From positions 434,001 to 498,000 of the forward strand of contig JADJTT010000001.1 in NCBI GenBank assembly GCA_016711045.1: a DNA stretch of 64,000 nucleotides, given 5' to 3'. This DNA is from Saprospirales bacterium (GTDB taxonomy: Bacteria > Bacteroidota > Bacteroidia > Chitinophagales > Saprospiraceae). Below are positions 19,843-28,858 of this stretch, one piece after another (position 1 is the stretch's first letter; each line of letters starts with the position of its first letter). The position numbers and the translations under genes are program-made. The notes beneath the pieces are model-generated. The model was not told the origin of the DNA, did no database searches, and saw only the letters and a program-made list of their open reading frames with translations.

Positions 19843-21108
19843 TCACTCCTCCACCACCGGCGCCTTCCACTTCGCATACCCCACCGGCGTGTCTTTTGCT
19901 TGCTGGATAGCCTGCCCGGTGCGCCGCTTATCCCACACCATGGCGAAAGTCATAATAAGGCTGGTAGCGATAATGATGAAGAGGAGAATACCCGGTTCAA
20001 AGCCTTCCACTGTGGCCTCTTTTGGTATGGCGTAAAACAACAGTACGGTGATCAGGCCGCGCGGGGCGACGTAGAGCTGCGGCAGGATGTCTTTCCCCAA
20101 AAAAATGCGTAACAGTGCGTAGCGAATGAGGTAGATTGAAGCGACGATCACAAGGCTGACCATCACTACTTGCACATTGGCCAAAGAGGCAAGAGAGATG
20201 GTGAGCCCAAAAATAACAAAGAAAAAGGTACGCACGACAAACGCGGTCTCCCCGGTGATGACATGCAATCCTTCATAGATCTGCCCCGCTTTTTCCAGGT
20301 GCAGCCACCGGCTCAGCCTGCCGCGGAAAAACAGCTGCATATTGGCAATAACCAGGCCGAAGATCAGGATAATGATGAGGGAGGAAAGATGCATCTGCTT
20401 GCCCAGGGCATAAAGCAGCAGCAAGACAGAGATCAGTAAAAAGAGCTTGATGTGGCTTTTGATATTTTGAAAAATGAGTACAATCCCATAGCTGGCAATC
20501 AGGGCAATAGCGATCGTGAGGCCCAAGCTGGCGAAAAATCCCCCAATCCCGTTGGAATGCCCTTCCCCTGCTCCCACCCGTCCGGCGAGAAAGTAAAAAA
20601 ACATGATGCCGAAGATATCGGAAAAGGTACTTTCGTAGATATGAAATTCCTTTTTATGCAACTTCAATCCCGACACGCTAGGGATGATGATCGCACTCGA
20701 CAGAATGGACAGCGGCGTAGCGTAGAGCCATGCCTGAAGCGTCGTCATCTCCGGGAAAGCGAATTGCAGGATACCCACCGCAGCCCAGGCGGAACCGAAC
20801 AGCCCGATCAGGGCGATGACCATAGCCTTGCCGATGGGCCACAATTTTTCTTTTTTCAATTCCAGTTCCAATGCAGCTTCCAGCACGATCATGATCAATC
20901 CCACAATACCGAGCACTTCGAGGATGGGAAAGAAGTCCAGTCCTCCGTAACCCAAGGCATCCAGGCCTAGTTTCATCAGGATACCGAGGGCGATAAGCAT
21001 CAGGACGGAAGGAATGTTCGTCTTCCGGGCAATCTCGCTAAAGATAAACGACAAAATGATGATGATCGACGCCTCGATAATGAGGTTGTAGGAGGTAAGG
21101 ATTTCCAT
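19843..21108 (-). CDS. Cation/proton antiporter, Na+/H+ exchanger family
   Basis: The 421-residue membrane protein has about 12 hydrophobic segments and the N-terminal pattern of CPA-type exchangers (IIEASIIIILSFIFSEIARK, then NIPSVLMLIALGILM). Segments TPLSILSSAIIIPSV and FSDIFGIMFFYFL correspond to the discontinuous helix and the ion-site helix. The usual Asn-Asp or Asp-Asp pair is replaced by Ser-Asp (SD). The later part GLTISLASLANV and PRGLITVLLFYAIP also fits. Substrate (Na+ or K+) cannot be told. It is the last gene of a minus-strand run, 5 bp after an MscS-like gene, which suggests a shared job in ion balance. Confidence 0.85.
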   Translation of the reverse strand: MEILTSYNLIIEASIIIILSFIFSEIARKTNIPSVLMLIALGILMKLGLDALGYGGLDFFPILEVLGIVGLIMIVLEAALELELKKEKLWPIGKAMVIALIGLFGSAWAAVGILQFAFPEMTTLQAWLYATPLSILSSAIIIPSVSGLKLHKKEFHIYESTFSDIFGIMFFYFLAGRVGAGEGHSNGIGGFFASLGLTIAIALIASYGIVLIFQNIKSHIKLFLLISVLLLLYALGKQMHLSSLIIILIFGLVIANMQLFFRGRLSRWLHLEKAGQIYEGLHVITGETAFVVRTFFFVIFGLTISLASLANVQVVMVSLVIVASIYLIRYALLRIFLGKDILPQLYVAPRGLITVLLFYAIPKEATVEGFEPGILLFIIIATSLIMTFAMVWDKRRTGQAIQQAKDTPVGYAKWKAPVVEE

Positions 21109-21113
21109 TGGTC

Positions 21114-21845
21114 TTAATTAGTTTTACAAACCCAGCCCCATTCGCTGGTGAGTTGTACCAGGTCTGGCAGGTATTTTTCGTCGCGTAGCAATAGATCCAC
21201 TTCAAATACATTTCCCGGCAGGGCTTTCAATTCGGGCACATGCGATTGGTCGAGATAGGGCGTAGTGGCCAGCAAGCCGCGTAGTCTGCCTGGCTCGATC
21301 CCAGGCTCTTCCTTCGGCACGAGTCGGATGCGAAAGAGTCGGCCCATATCGTCGCCGGACACCAGGGTATATCCCTGTTCTAAAAGCGTACTGTACGGAA
21401 TGTAGCGCAGGCCATTATCCGTTCGAAGAAATAAGCCCAAGCGGCCCTTACGGGCAATGAGTCCGCCTTCCCCGGCGCTGATTTCAATACGGCTGGCTCC
21501 CGCTACGGAACTATTTAGTAACAGAATGCGGCCGTTCACGTAGTTTCTTAAACTGGAAAAGCCGGCCACCAAAAGGAGCAATACGACAGCCCCGTGCAAA
21601 GCCGGATTGATGAATATGAAAATCCCTCCCAGGATAAGTGCCGCAGCCGGTTCAAACAATGTCAAACCCAATTGTACGCCTGACTGCAATCCCCTTAAAA
21701 AGGAGCCACCGAGTTGCATGCTTCCTATTTTTCCAAACCCCAACCAACGTGCGGTGATCTTCAACAGGAAATACACCCCTACTAGCCAGGCTGCTGCCTT
21801 TACCAGGTGCCACCAGTTAAATTGTATTTCAAAAAAGTCAGTCAT
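21114..21845 (-). CDS. MscS-like membrane protein
   Basis: The 243-residue protein starts at ATG 21845, which overlaps the stop of the upstream ATPase gene as ATGA, a strong sign of coupled translation. Residues 1-100 hold three or four hydrophobic helices. A soluble domain follows with GLIARKGRLGLFLRTDNGL and YIPYSTLLEQ, which parallels the MscS beta-domain pattern (G-x-V-x-x-I ... R-T-x-D/N-G-x-x-V-x-I-P-N-S). The conserved Asn of IPNS is Tyr here. A C-terminal alpha/beta part similar to the MscS tail follows (RIRLVPKEEP to the end). A mechanosensitive or ligand-gated channel role is likely but unproven. Confidence 0.65.
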   Translation of the reverse strand: MTDFFEIQFNWWHLVKAAAWLVGVYFLLKITARWLGFGKIGSMQLGGSFLRGLQSGVQLGLTLFEPAAALILGGIFIFINPALHGAVVLLLLVAGFSSLRNYVNGRILLLNSSVAGASRIEISAGEGGLIARKGRLGLFLRTDNGLRYIPYSTLLEQGYTLVSGDDMGRLFRIRLVPKEEPGIEPGRLRGLLATTPYLDQSHVPELKALPGNVFEVDLLLRDEKYLPDLVQLTSEWGWVCKTN

Positions 21846-24181
21846 ACATTTAAAATTTTCCCCACCAACGCATTCACTGCACACTCCCGAACCTCCAGGC
21901 TCCCATCGGGGAGACGGGTGAGTAGTCCCATTCCAAGGAGCCTGCGCACCAGATCGACATACCGATCCTGAAAAGCCGGCCCGAACTGCTTGCGCAAGCG
22001 ATAGTCATTTGTTCGCTTTTGGAACAGTATTTCCGCCAGTAATAAACTGGTATCTGTATCCGGCAATTCCGGTATGCTGTAAGCCTCCGGAAGCTCGCAA
22101 TATACTTTATCTTCTTCCAGGCAAAGAATGGAAACTGCCCACCATTGGAGCGCTTCGCCGATATTTCCATCTGCTCTCCTCCAAACCTGTTTGGCCAGGG
22201 AAGAGAACTGGCTTGAGGTTATTTCCGTCCCATCCTTTTCCACCAGTTTTTTATGTGTCGCCCCATGCCGGATGAGGATGGCTTTGGCTATCTCCTCCCG
22301 CGACATTTCGTCGAGCGCGATAGAAGCCTGGAACCCCCGGTCGATACCGAGTTGCGCTTGTAATTGCCGGTGCACCCAATGACTCATCGACACGAGCACA
22401 AAGCAACGGGTAGCGTTTTGATCGTTGAATTGGAGCAATGACCTGGCATTGTCGTAAAGGGTATGGTTCGAATCCTGCCAGAGCTCCAGGTCGTCGATCC
22501 AAAGCAAGGGACGGTTGTTCATCCCGTATTTTTTCAAAAAGTCCAGGGCTTCCTCCAGGTTGTAGGTAGCGGTCGATTTGCGGCCTTTCAGGGATATTTC
22601 CACGCCCGGGACGAGCCGGATGGTCTTTCCCTGGAAATACCGGGAAGCAGCCCACTCGCCAAGGAAGGTTTTTCCCGACAAGCGGGGACCCGACAAGATG
22701 GCTGCACCCCGAAAACCAGCCTCCCATTGGCGGGTCAGGTTTTCCAGGTGCCCCATTTCCGCCCCGCGCCCTACGGCAAAGGAAGCGCCCACAAACCCCC
22801 TGGTCATAAAAATCGGCACATAATGGGGGTTGGATGTATCGGGTTGGCGGCTTTCGATATAGCGGGCAGTTTTCTCAGAAAAGCTCAGCTGCTCCTCCCG
22901 TTCCACCCGACGCCAGAGGCCTTGCAGAAAAGCCATGCGTTTGCCTCCCCATCTCAAAATGCTGTCCAGCGTACGGGTGCGGCTGGCGCCCAATTGCCGC
23001 ACGGTAGATTGCATAGACATGGACAAAAACGGGTGGGAGGTATCATACAGGTTAGAAAGTCGAAAATATTCCTGCATTCGGTCGTCGATCAGCACGATTA
23101 AATCTGCGCTTTTGGAGAGGGAATCCTGGAGAAAGGCCTGGTTGCGCATCAGGGGCTGAATAAGATTCGCCGCCAGAAACTGCTCTTTGTTATCTGCGAT
23201 CAGCACCCGGTTTCGGATATTGGACAAGGCCATACGGGCCTCGTTAAAGCCCGCTTCCGTGAGTTCCCATACCTCGTACAGCAACGGAAGCGCCTCTCCT
23301 TCCAGCCATTGAAGGGTGCGTTTTCTCAGGTCGATGTCACTGCGAAGTACCAGGCCTCCTTCTGTGCCAAGTGCGACCTGCCATTTTTCCGGCAGGGAGG
23401 CGACAAGACTTTCCATGCCCTGAATAAATGCTTCGAGGTAGTTTGACAGAGAAAGGCCCGATTCAGCCTGCTCCAGCCGGGAGGCAATCTTGGTGAAGCT
23501 GTCTTTTATGGTTTCCAACCAGGTTTTGGTTTCTTCGGCCAACACTTCCAGCTCTTTGATCTTCCCGGTACAGCGCTTGATCATATCGCCGGAGAGTCGG
23601 TATATTTTCTGGAATACATCGAGGAATGCCAGCGTTTCCTGGTGGTTTTTTCGAAGAAAGCTACCCTGCGCACAAATGGTATCCAGTTGCGCTTGGTACA
23701 CTTTCCAAGGGTTGTTTTGGAGACGCCACTGTTCGAGTTGCTTCCGTGCTACCGGATTACCATTGCCAAATTCCGTAAATTCGTCCTGGGCCCATTGGGC
23801 CAATTCATGCCCAGCCTCGCGAAGGGCGACAGCTGACTGTTCCCAATGCCGCTGAAGCGCTGTTTCTTCCAGTTTGCCGTCGGCCAGAAGCACTTTTCCT
23901 TTCAGATGTTGAAATAACACATCCCTGTAGAGGAATAGCAATTGCTTCACCCGTTCCGTCCACTTGAAATGCACGAACAGCGCAACCGCCTCTTCCAGAT
24001 CGCCGGGTTTCAGGTGTTCCAGCGCTTCCAGGTAATGGCTCCCCAATTCCACGAACGCATCGCGAAGGCCTGCAGCGCCCAATTCCAGGGCAGCAGGTAC
24101 GGATTCAAGGTCTTTTGGACCTGGGAGGTCACTTCCGGTTTTTTCGAGCAGGGTTTGAAACGGGTGAACGGGGGTCTCCAT
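21842..24181 (-). CDS. Large P-loop ATPase with helical N-terminal region (AAA/STAND-like)
   Basis: This encodes 779 residues with no signal peptide. Residues 1-440 are mostly helical, with Glu/Gln/Leu-rich stretches likely to form coiled coils. From about 465 an ATPase domain begins: Walker A GPRLSGKT at 498-505, Walker B LLWIDDLE from 559, and a later sensor-like LVSMSHW. The C-terminal about 120 residues look like a winged-helix region. The order fits AAA+ or STAND-type NTPases such as inflammasome-like or conflict-system ATPases, but I recognise no named family. It leads an operon whose next genes encode an MscS-like protein (ATGA overlap) and a cation antiporter, so it may gate or assemble the channel, or sense stress. 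Confidence 0.75.
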   Translation of the reverse strand: METPVHPFQTLLEKTGSDLPGPKDLESVPAALELGAAGLRDAFVELGSHYLEALEHLKPGDLEEAVALFVHFKWTERVKQLLFLYRDVLFQHLKGKVLLADGKLEETALQRHWEQSAVALREAGHELAQWAQDEFTEFGNGNPVARKQLEQWRLQNNPWKVYQAQLDTICAQGSFLRKNHQETLAFLDVFQKIYRLSGDMIKRCTGKIKELEVLAEETKTWLETIKDSFTKIASRLEQAESGLSLSNYLEAFIQGMESLVASLPEKWQVALGTEGGLVLRSDIDLRKRTLQWLEGEALPLLYEVWELTEAGFNEARMALSNIRNRVLIADNKEQFLAANLIQPLMRNQAFLQDSLSKSADLIVLIDDRMQEYFRLSNLYDTSHPFLSMSMQSTVRQLGASRTRTLDSILRWGGKRMAFLQGLWRRVEREEQLSFSEKTARYIESRQPDTSNPHYVPIFMTRGFVGASFAVGRGAEMGHLENLTRQWEAGFRGAAILSGPRLSGKTFLGEWAASRYFQGKTIRLVPGVEISLKGRKSTATYNLEEALDFLKKYGMNNRPLLWIDDLELWQDSNHTLYDNARSLLQFNDQNATRCFVLVSMSHWVHRQLQAQLGIDRGFQASIALDEMSREEIAKAILIRHGATHKKLVEKDGTEITSSQFSSLAKQVWRRADGNIGEALQWWAVSILCLEEDKVYCELPEAYSIPELPDTDTSLLLAEILFQKRTNDYRLRKQFGPAFQDRYVDLVRRLLGMGLLTRLPDGSLEVRECAVNALVGKILNV

Positions 24182-24222
24182 ACTTGACGGGTATTGTCAA
24201 GTGGAAAGATAGGAATTTGTTT

Positions 24223-24975
24223 TTACTTCCCATCCACCAACAGCACCGCCTTGTTATACTCAAAATTCATCCGCAAAATATCATCGGCTGAAATGCCTTG
24301 CGGGCATTCCACCTCGCAAGCTTTGGTGTTGGTGCAATTGCCGAAGGCTTCCTTTTCCATCTGATCGACCATTTGCACGACGCGGGTGGCCGCTTCGGCC
24401 TTGCCCTGCGGTAGAATGACCAGGTGCGACACTTTTGCACCGGTGAAAAGAGCCGCCGATGAATTTTTGCATGTAGCTACACAAGCGCCGCAGCCGATGC
24501 AGGCGGCCGAGTCGAAGGCCTGTTCGGCCACGTGGTGGGGAATGGGAATGGAATTGGCCTCAGGTGCATCGCCAGTGTGCGTGGATATAAACCCGCCTGC
24601 CTGAATGATGCGATCCAACGCAGAGCGGTTGATCTTCAGGTCCTTGATGATGGGGAATGCTTTGGCACGGAAAGGCTCCACATAGATGGTATCCCCATCT
24701 TCGAATGAGCGCATGTGCAGCTGACAGGTCGTGGTAGCCGCCAGCGGTCCATGCGCGCGCCCGTTGATGAAGAGCCCGCACTGCCCGCAGATCCCTTCCC
24801 GGCAGTCGTGGTCAAATTCGATGGGGGGCTCTCCTTTGAGCACAAGCTGCTCGTTGAGCGTATCCAGCATTTCCAGAAACGACATTTCCGGATTGACGTC
24901 GTCCAATTGGTAATCGACCATGCGCCCTTTGCTTTGAGCATTTTCCTGGCGCCATATTTTGAGGAAGATTTTCAT
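24223..24975 (-). CDS. sdhB: Succinate dehydrogenase/fumarate reductase iron-sulfur subunit
   Basis: This subunit carries electrons between the flavin of SdhA and the membrane quinone site. The 250-residue protein starts at MKIFLKIWRQE; 21 upstream codons fall in a tandem repeat and were excluded. It has the [2Fe-2S] cysteines in CREGICGQCG with a further C in TTTC. A ferredoxin-type CIGCGACVATC follows, then CTNTKACEVECPQGI for the [4Fe-4S] and [3Fe-4S] clusters. Sequence type matches the three-subunit complex of Bacteroidota. It follows sdhA, from which a 75-bp gap with a 7-bp tandem repeat separates it. Confidence 0.95.
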   Translation of the reverse strand: MKIFLKIWRQENAQSKGRMVDYQLDDVNPEMSFLEMLDTLNEQLVLKGEPPIEFDHDCREGICGQCGLFINGRAHGPLAATTTCQLHMRSFEDGDTIYVEPFRAKAFPIIKDLKINRSALDRIIQAGGFISTHTGDAPEANSIPIPHHVAEQAFDSAACIGCGACVATCKNSSAALFTGAKVSHLVILPQGKAEAATRVVQMVDQMEKEAFGNCTNTKACEVECPQGISADDILRMNFEYNKAVLLVDGK

Positions 24976-24981
24976 CTTTTT

Positions 24982-25023
24982 GTGATTGGTGATTGGTGAG
25001 CGGTGAGCGGTGAGCGGTGAGCC
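24982..25023. repeat. Six tandem 7-bp units between sdhA and sdhB
   Basis: The units read GTGATTG twice, GTGAGCG three times and GTGAGCC once. The array lies within 10 bp of the sdhB start codon and could shift the distance to any upstream signal if the copy number changes. Confidence 0.75.
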
Positions 25024-25050
25024 GAAAAATCCGTTCACCGTTCACGATAA

Positions 25051-26967
25051 TCACTTATAACTGCGTACAGCAGGTTTGATCTCTTCAAACTCGAGATGTT
25101 CTTTGTTTAATATCGGATCCTGATCGGGGCCGGCGTATTCCCAGACGGATACGAACTGAAATTTGTCGTCCTGGCGGAGGGCTTCGCCTTCGGGTGTCTG
25201 GTATTCCTCCCGGAAGTGGGCGCCACAGGACTCGTCGCGGGTCAGGGCGTCCCAACACATCAACTCGGCGAGCTCGAGATAGTCGGCTACACGGCCGGCT
25301 TTTTCGACTTCGGAATTGACGTTTTGGTGTCCGCCAGGCACTTTGAGATTTTTCCAGAAATCGGCGCGTAGCGCACGGATCCTGGTGATAGCTTCTTCCA
25401 AGCCTTCCTTCGTGCGTTGAAGGCCGCATTTATCATACAGTAATGCGCCCAATTCCTTGTGGTAATCGGTCGCTGTGCGGTTGCCGTTGATGGTGGTCAG
25501 GCGGGTGAGTTGCTCGACGACCTGCTTTTCGGCTTGCTCAAACTCGGGCCGGTCGGTAGAGATCTTTCCGGTTTTCAGTTCGTCGGCCAGATAGTTGCCG
25601 ATGGTGTAGGGCAGGATGAAGTACCCATCCACGCATGCTTGCAGCAGGGAATTAGCCCCAAGTCGATTGGCGCCGTGGTCGGAGAAGTTGCACTCCCCGA
25701 TCGCATAGAGCCCTGGGATGGTCGTCATCAACTCGTAGTCGACCCATAGCCCACCCATAGAGAAGTGAGCTGCGGGGGAGATCATCATCGGCGTTTCATA
25801 GGCGTTGATCCCGGTGATCTTTTGGTACATGGAGAACAGGTTGCCGTAGCGCTCCCGAATGATATCGATGCCGTATTCGCGGATCGAGTGCGAAAAATCG
25901 AGATAGACGGCGTTGCGCTGTGGCCCTACACCGTACCCGGCGTCGATGCGTTCTTTGGCCGCCCTGGAAGAGATATCGCGCGGCGCCAGGTTGCCAAAGG
26001 CCGGATAGCGACGCTCGAGGTAGTAGTCGCGCTCTTCTTCCGGGATATCGACCGGACGGCGTGTTTCATTTTCTTTTTTCGGCACCCAAATCCGGCCATC
26101 GTTACGCAACGATTCAGACATCAGCGTCAGTTTCGACTGGTAGGCGCCCAATTGAGGAAGACTGGTGGGGTGGATCTGCGTCCAACTCGCCGAAGCCAGT
26201 CCGGCGCCCTTCTTATGCGCACGCCAGATCGCGGAGCCGTTGCAGCCCATGGCCAGCGTAGAGAGGTAGTAGATTTTGCCGTACCCCCCGGTAGCCAGCA
26301 CCACCGCATGGGCGGCATGCCGTTCCAGTTCGCCGGTATCGAGGTTGCGCACAATAACGCCGCGCGCTTTGCCGTCGATCATCACCAGGTCGAGCATTTC
26401 ATGGCGGGTAAAGAGTTTTACTTTTCCTGCCGCTACCTGCCTACTAAGGGCAGAATAAGCGCCCAGCAGCAATTGCTGACCGGTCTGCCCACGGGCATAG
26501 AAGGTGCGTTTCACCTGCACCCCGCCAAAGGAGCGGTTGGACAGGTAGCCGCCGTATTCCCTGGCAAAGGGAACCCCTTGCGCGACCGCCTGGTCGATCA
26601 GGCTTAGCGAGCACTCTGCCAGCCGGTAGACATTCCCTTCACGCGACCGGAAATCGCCCCCTTTGAGGGTGTCGTAGAACATGCGGTATACGCTATCGCC
26701 ATCGTTTTGATAATTCTTGGCGGCATTGACCCCACCTTGCGCCGCTACGGAGTGCGCACGTCTGGGCGTATCCTGGAAGCAGAAGGATTTCACATTATAC
26801 CCCAGTTCGGCAAAGGAAGCAGCGGCGGCACTACCCGCCAGTCCCGTACCGACCACGATAATATCCAGCTTCTTTTTATTATTGGGATTGACCAGTTTGC
26901 AGGTGGCTTTATAGCGAGCCCATTTTTCCTGCAATTTCCCTTCGGGTATTTTGGCATTGAGTTGCAT
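25051..26967 (-). CDS. sdhA: Succinate dehydrogenase/fumarate reductase flavoprotein subunit
   Basis: SdhA oxidises succinate to fumarate (or the reverse) with covalently bound FAD, at the inner face of the cytoplasmic membrane. The 638-residue protein has the FAD-binding motif GTGLAGSAAAA near 40 and the HSVAAQGGVNA stretch that carries the flavin-linked histidine. It also has HPTSLP, GECNFSDHGANRLGANSLL and the C-terminal helical domain. The long form and the N-terminal PEGKLQEKWARYK are typical of Bacteroidota/epsilon-type complexes. It lies 48 bp after sdhC and before sdhB. Confidence 0.96.
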   Translation of the reverse strand: MQLNAKIPEGKLQEKWARYKATCKLVNPNNKKKLDIIVVGTGLAGSAAAASFAELGYNVKSFCFQDTPRRAHSVAAQGGVNAAKNYQNDGDSVYRMFYDTLKGGDFRSREGNVYRLAECSLSLIDQAVAQGVPFAREYGGYLSNRSFGGVQVKRTFYARGQTGQQLLLGAYSALSRQVAAGKVKLFTRHEMLDLVMIDGKARGVIVRNLDTGELERHAAHAVVLATGGYGKIYYLSTLAMGCNGSAIWRAHKKGAGLASASWTQIHPTSLPQLGAYQSKLTLMSESLRNDGRIWVPKKENETRRPVDIPEEERDYYLERRYPAFGNLAPRDISSRAAKERIDAGYGVGPQRNAVYLDFSHSIREYGIDIIRERYGNLFSMYQKITGINAYETPMMISPAAHFSMGGLWVDYELMTTIPGLYAIGECNFSDHGANRLGANSLLQACVDGYFILPYTIGNYLADELKTGKISTDRPEFEQAEKQVVEQLTRLTTINGNRTATDYHKELGALLYDKCGLQRTKEGLEEAITRIRALRADFWKNLKVPGGHQNVNSEVEKAGRVADYLELAELMCWDALTRDESCGAHFREEYQTPEGEALRQDDKFQFVSVWEYAGPDQDPILNKEHLEFEEIKPAVRSYK

Positions 26968-27015
26968 AAGAAAACATTCAAAGGAGGAAGAACTAAAGGC
27001 TCTTCCTCCTTTAAT

Positions 27016-27696
27016 TTAATAATTGAAAAAATAGACCCACAGGGGGATCAGGATGAACCCGCCTGTGATGACAATGGTATAAAACCAACCAAAGTACTTT
27101 ACCCATTTGCCGTAGCGGGAGTGGTAGAGACCCAGGGATTGGAAGGCGCTGGCGAAGCCATGCCACAGATGGAAGCCCAGGATCAGGAGGGATACGACGT
27201 AGACCAGCACGTACCACAGTTCGCTGTAGGCCGCCACTACGATGGGGTAAATATCCTTATGCCCTTCGGCATCCATGGGTACTACGCCAAATTTGTACTG
27301 GAACCAAAAGTCTTTCAGGTGAATGACCAGGAAGACAAAGATCAGGGAACCCAGCAGGCCCATATTTCGCGAATACCAGGCGCTGGCAGTTCTTCTGCGG
27401 TCGTACACATACCCTTGCGCCCCGTTGGCCCGCCAGTTTTGCACAGTCAGGATGAGGGCATCGAGCGCGTGAATCAGTATGCTCAGGTAGAGCGCATAGG
27501 AAACGAGCTTGATGAGGTAGTTGTGCGACAGCAATTGGGAGTAAAAGTTGTACTGCGTTTGGGCGCGCTCTGGTGGAAGCAGGAGTTGAAGGTTTCCGGC
27601 CAGATGAATGACCAGGAACAGGCATAAAAACAGGCCTGTGAGTGCCATCAGGTTTTTCCGGCTAATGCTATTGGAAAGGAAAGAAAGCGTAGGCAT
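27016..27696 (-). CDS. sdhC: Succinate dehydrogenase cytochrome b subunit
   Basis: This is the membrane anchor, which binds haem b and exchanges electrons with menaquinone. The 226-residue protein has five hydrophobic helices. Histidines suited to haem ligation are in LVIHLAGNLQL, ILIHALDAL, LVIHLKDFW and LGFHLWHGFASAFQSLG. The last motif is conserved in the b558 subunit of Bacteroidota and Gram-positive complexes. It is the first gene of sdhCAB; the upstream 230 bp probably carry the promoter, but I found no clear consensus. Confidence 0.93.
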   Translation of the reverse strand: MPTLSFLSNSISRKNLMALTGLFLCLFLVIHLAGNLQLLLPPERAQTQYNFYSQLLSHNYLIKLVSYALYLSILIHALDALILTVQNWRANGAQGYVYDRRRTASAWYSRNMGLLGSLIFVFLVIHLKDFWFQYKFGVVPMDAEGHKDIYPIVVAAYSELWYVLVYVVSLLILGFHLWHGFASAFQSLGLYHSRYGKWVKYFGWFYTIVITGGFILIPLWVYFFNY

Positions 27697-27930
27697 TGGT
27701 TAGGTGGTTTCTTTCAGATAATTCGAGTAAAATACCCGTAAACCTATAACTTGCCTTTAGAACCATTGATGACAAAAGTCAGGGTAGGCATTGAAGATTA
27801 TCAACCTCTCCGCAAGCTGAAATTTCCCTATCTTTCGCATTCGGATGCTTGCATCCACTAGCAAATTAAATCTTGCTCTCAGGCTGGTGAATGAAGCGAT
27901 CCGTCTGAGGCGATAAAGTTGAGCTACCGC

Positions 27931-28320
27931 ATGTTACAAGAAATTAAAACGCTTGATCAGATAAAGTTGCTCGTCGACGCTTTTTACGTTAAAGTACGGG
28001 AAGATGAGCTATTGGGACCCATCTTTGAGCGCGTGATCCAGGATCGCTGGCCGGAGCACCTGGAAAAAATGTATCGTTTCTGGCAAACGATACTGCTGGA
28101 AGAGCACACCTATTTTGGCAGTCCATTCGGTCCGCATGCCAACCTGCCCGTTTCAAAAGCGCATTTTGACAGGTGGATCAACCTCTTCCACCAAACCGTC
28201 GATGCACATCTAACGGGAGAGAAAGCGGAAGATGCCAAATGGCGGGCCACCAAAATGGCTGAGTTGTTCAACTCCAAGATTGAGTATTACCGGGAGAACC
28301 TCATCAAGCCCATCATTTGA
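27931..28320 (+). CDS. Group III truncated haemoglobin
   Basis: The 129-residue protein is a 2-on-2 globin of the P group. It contains LVDAFYVKVREDELLGPIF, the aromatic run MYRFWQTILL, and FGPHANLPVSKAHFDRW, whose last His is the proximal haem ligand. Members bind oxygen or nitric oxide and are often linked to microaerobic life or NO stress. A TTG 12 bp upstream is in frame, but the ATG at 27931 matches the family start. It is divergent from sdhC; a link to respiratory control is possible but not shown. Confidence 0.92.
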   Translation: MLQEIKTLDQIKLLVDAFYVKVREDELLGPIFERVIQDRWPEHLEKMYRFWQTILLEEHTYFGSPFGPHANLPVSKAHFDRWINLFHQTVDAHLTGEKAEDAKWRATKMAELFNSKIEYYRENLIKPII

Positions 28321-28344
28321 AAGATAAGACTTAATTATGTACAT

Positions 28345-28385
28345 TAATGATTGAAGCAGTGCTTGGGGCACTGCTTCAATCATTA
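28345..28385. terminator. 18-bp stem terminator shared by convergent genes
   Basis: The arms TAATGATTGAAGCAGTGC and its complement are perfect around a 5-nt TTGGG loop. The hairpin lies between the globin gene and the convergent membrane-protein gene. Confidence 0.7.
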
Positions 28386-28391
28386 TATTTT

Positions 28392-28814
28392 TCATTCTCC
28401 TTTCCCAAAGATCACGTGAATGAGCGTACCCATGTGAGCGCCAAAATAGCTCTCCACCAGGCCGAGCAGGATCGTCATTTCTTTAAAATTCAGGACATTG
28501 GGGGTGAGTGCCTTGAGGGAGATCAAAAGCCCGATGGACAGGAAGTGTCCCCAGATTAGCAGGCGGATAGTTTTCCGGTGTGCGACCGGGATATTCGTCG
28601 CGTCCACCTGTTTTTTACCCAGCGACCTGAAGGCGATCCCGCCATACAGGGCCGTCACCGGCGCCAGGATGGCGAACAAGGCGATCAGTTCTTCCAGGTC
28701 GAATCCTTTAAAGAAGTAATAGAGCACCGCTACAGCCAGCAGGCTCAGATGCAGCGCGACGATGATTCCGCCCATTCGTTGGCGGAAGGAGCGTTGGGGG
28801 GTGGTCTGCGTCAT
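28392..28814 (-). CDS. Small membrane protein, unknown
   Basis: This encodes 140 residues with four predicted hydrophobic helices (about 13-35, 42-65, 84-102 and 112-135), connected by short loops. The N-terminus is basic (MTQTTPQRSFRQRMGG), so it should face the cytoplasm. I recognise no family. It lies 44 bp downstream of the secreted protein gene at 28859-29749 on the same strand and may be co-transcribed with it. Function unknown. Confidence 0.6.
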   Translation of the reverse strand: MTQTTPQRSFRQRMGGIIVALHLSLLAVAVLYYFFKGFDLEELIALFAILAPVTALYGGIAFRSLGKKQVDATNIPVAHRKTIRLLIWGHFLSIGLLISLKALTPNVLNFKEMTILLGLVESYFGAHMGTLIHVIFGKGE

Positions 28815-28858
28815 TGTTGTTTTTGCAGGTATTCGGTGATCTTTCTAAAGAGCTTTGC

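Noticed and set aside
25765..26607. 280-codon plus-strand frame opposite sdhA
   Set aside because: SdhA motifs on the minus strand are complete; the antisense frame has no recognisable features.
28345..28385. Palindrome considered as an attachment or regulatory site
   Set aside because: Its position between convergent genes and stem-loop form fit a shared terminator; no mobile gene is near.
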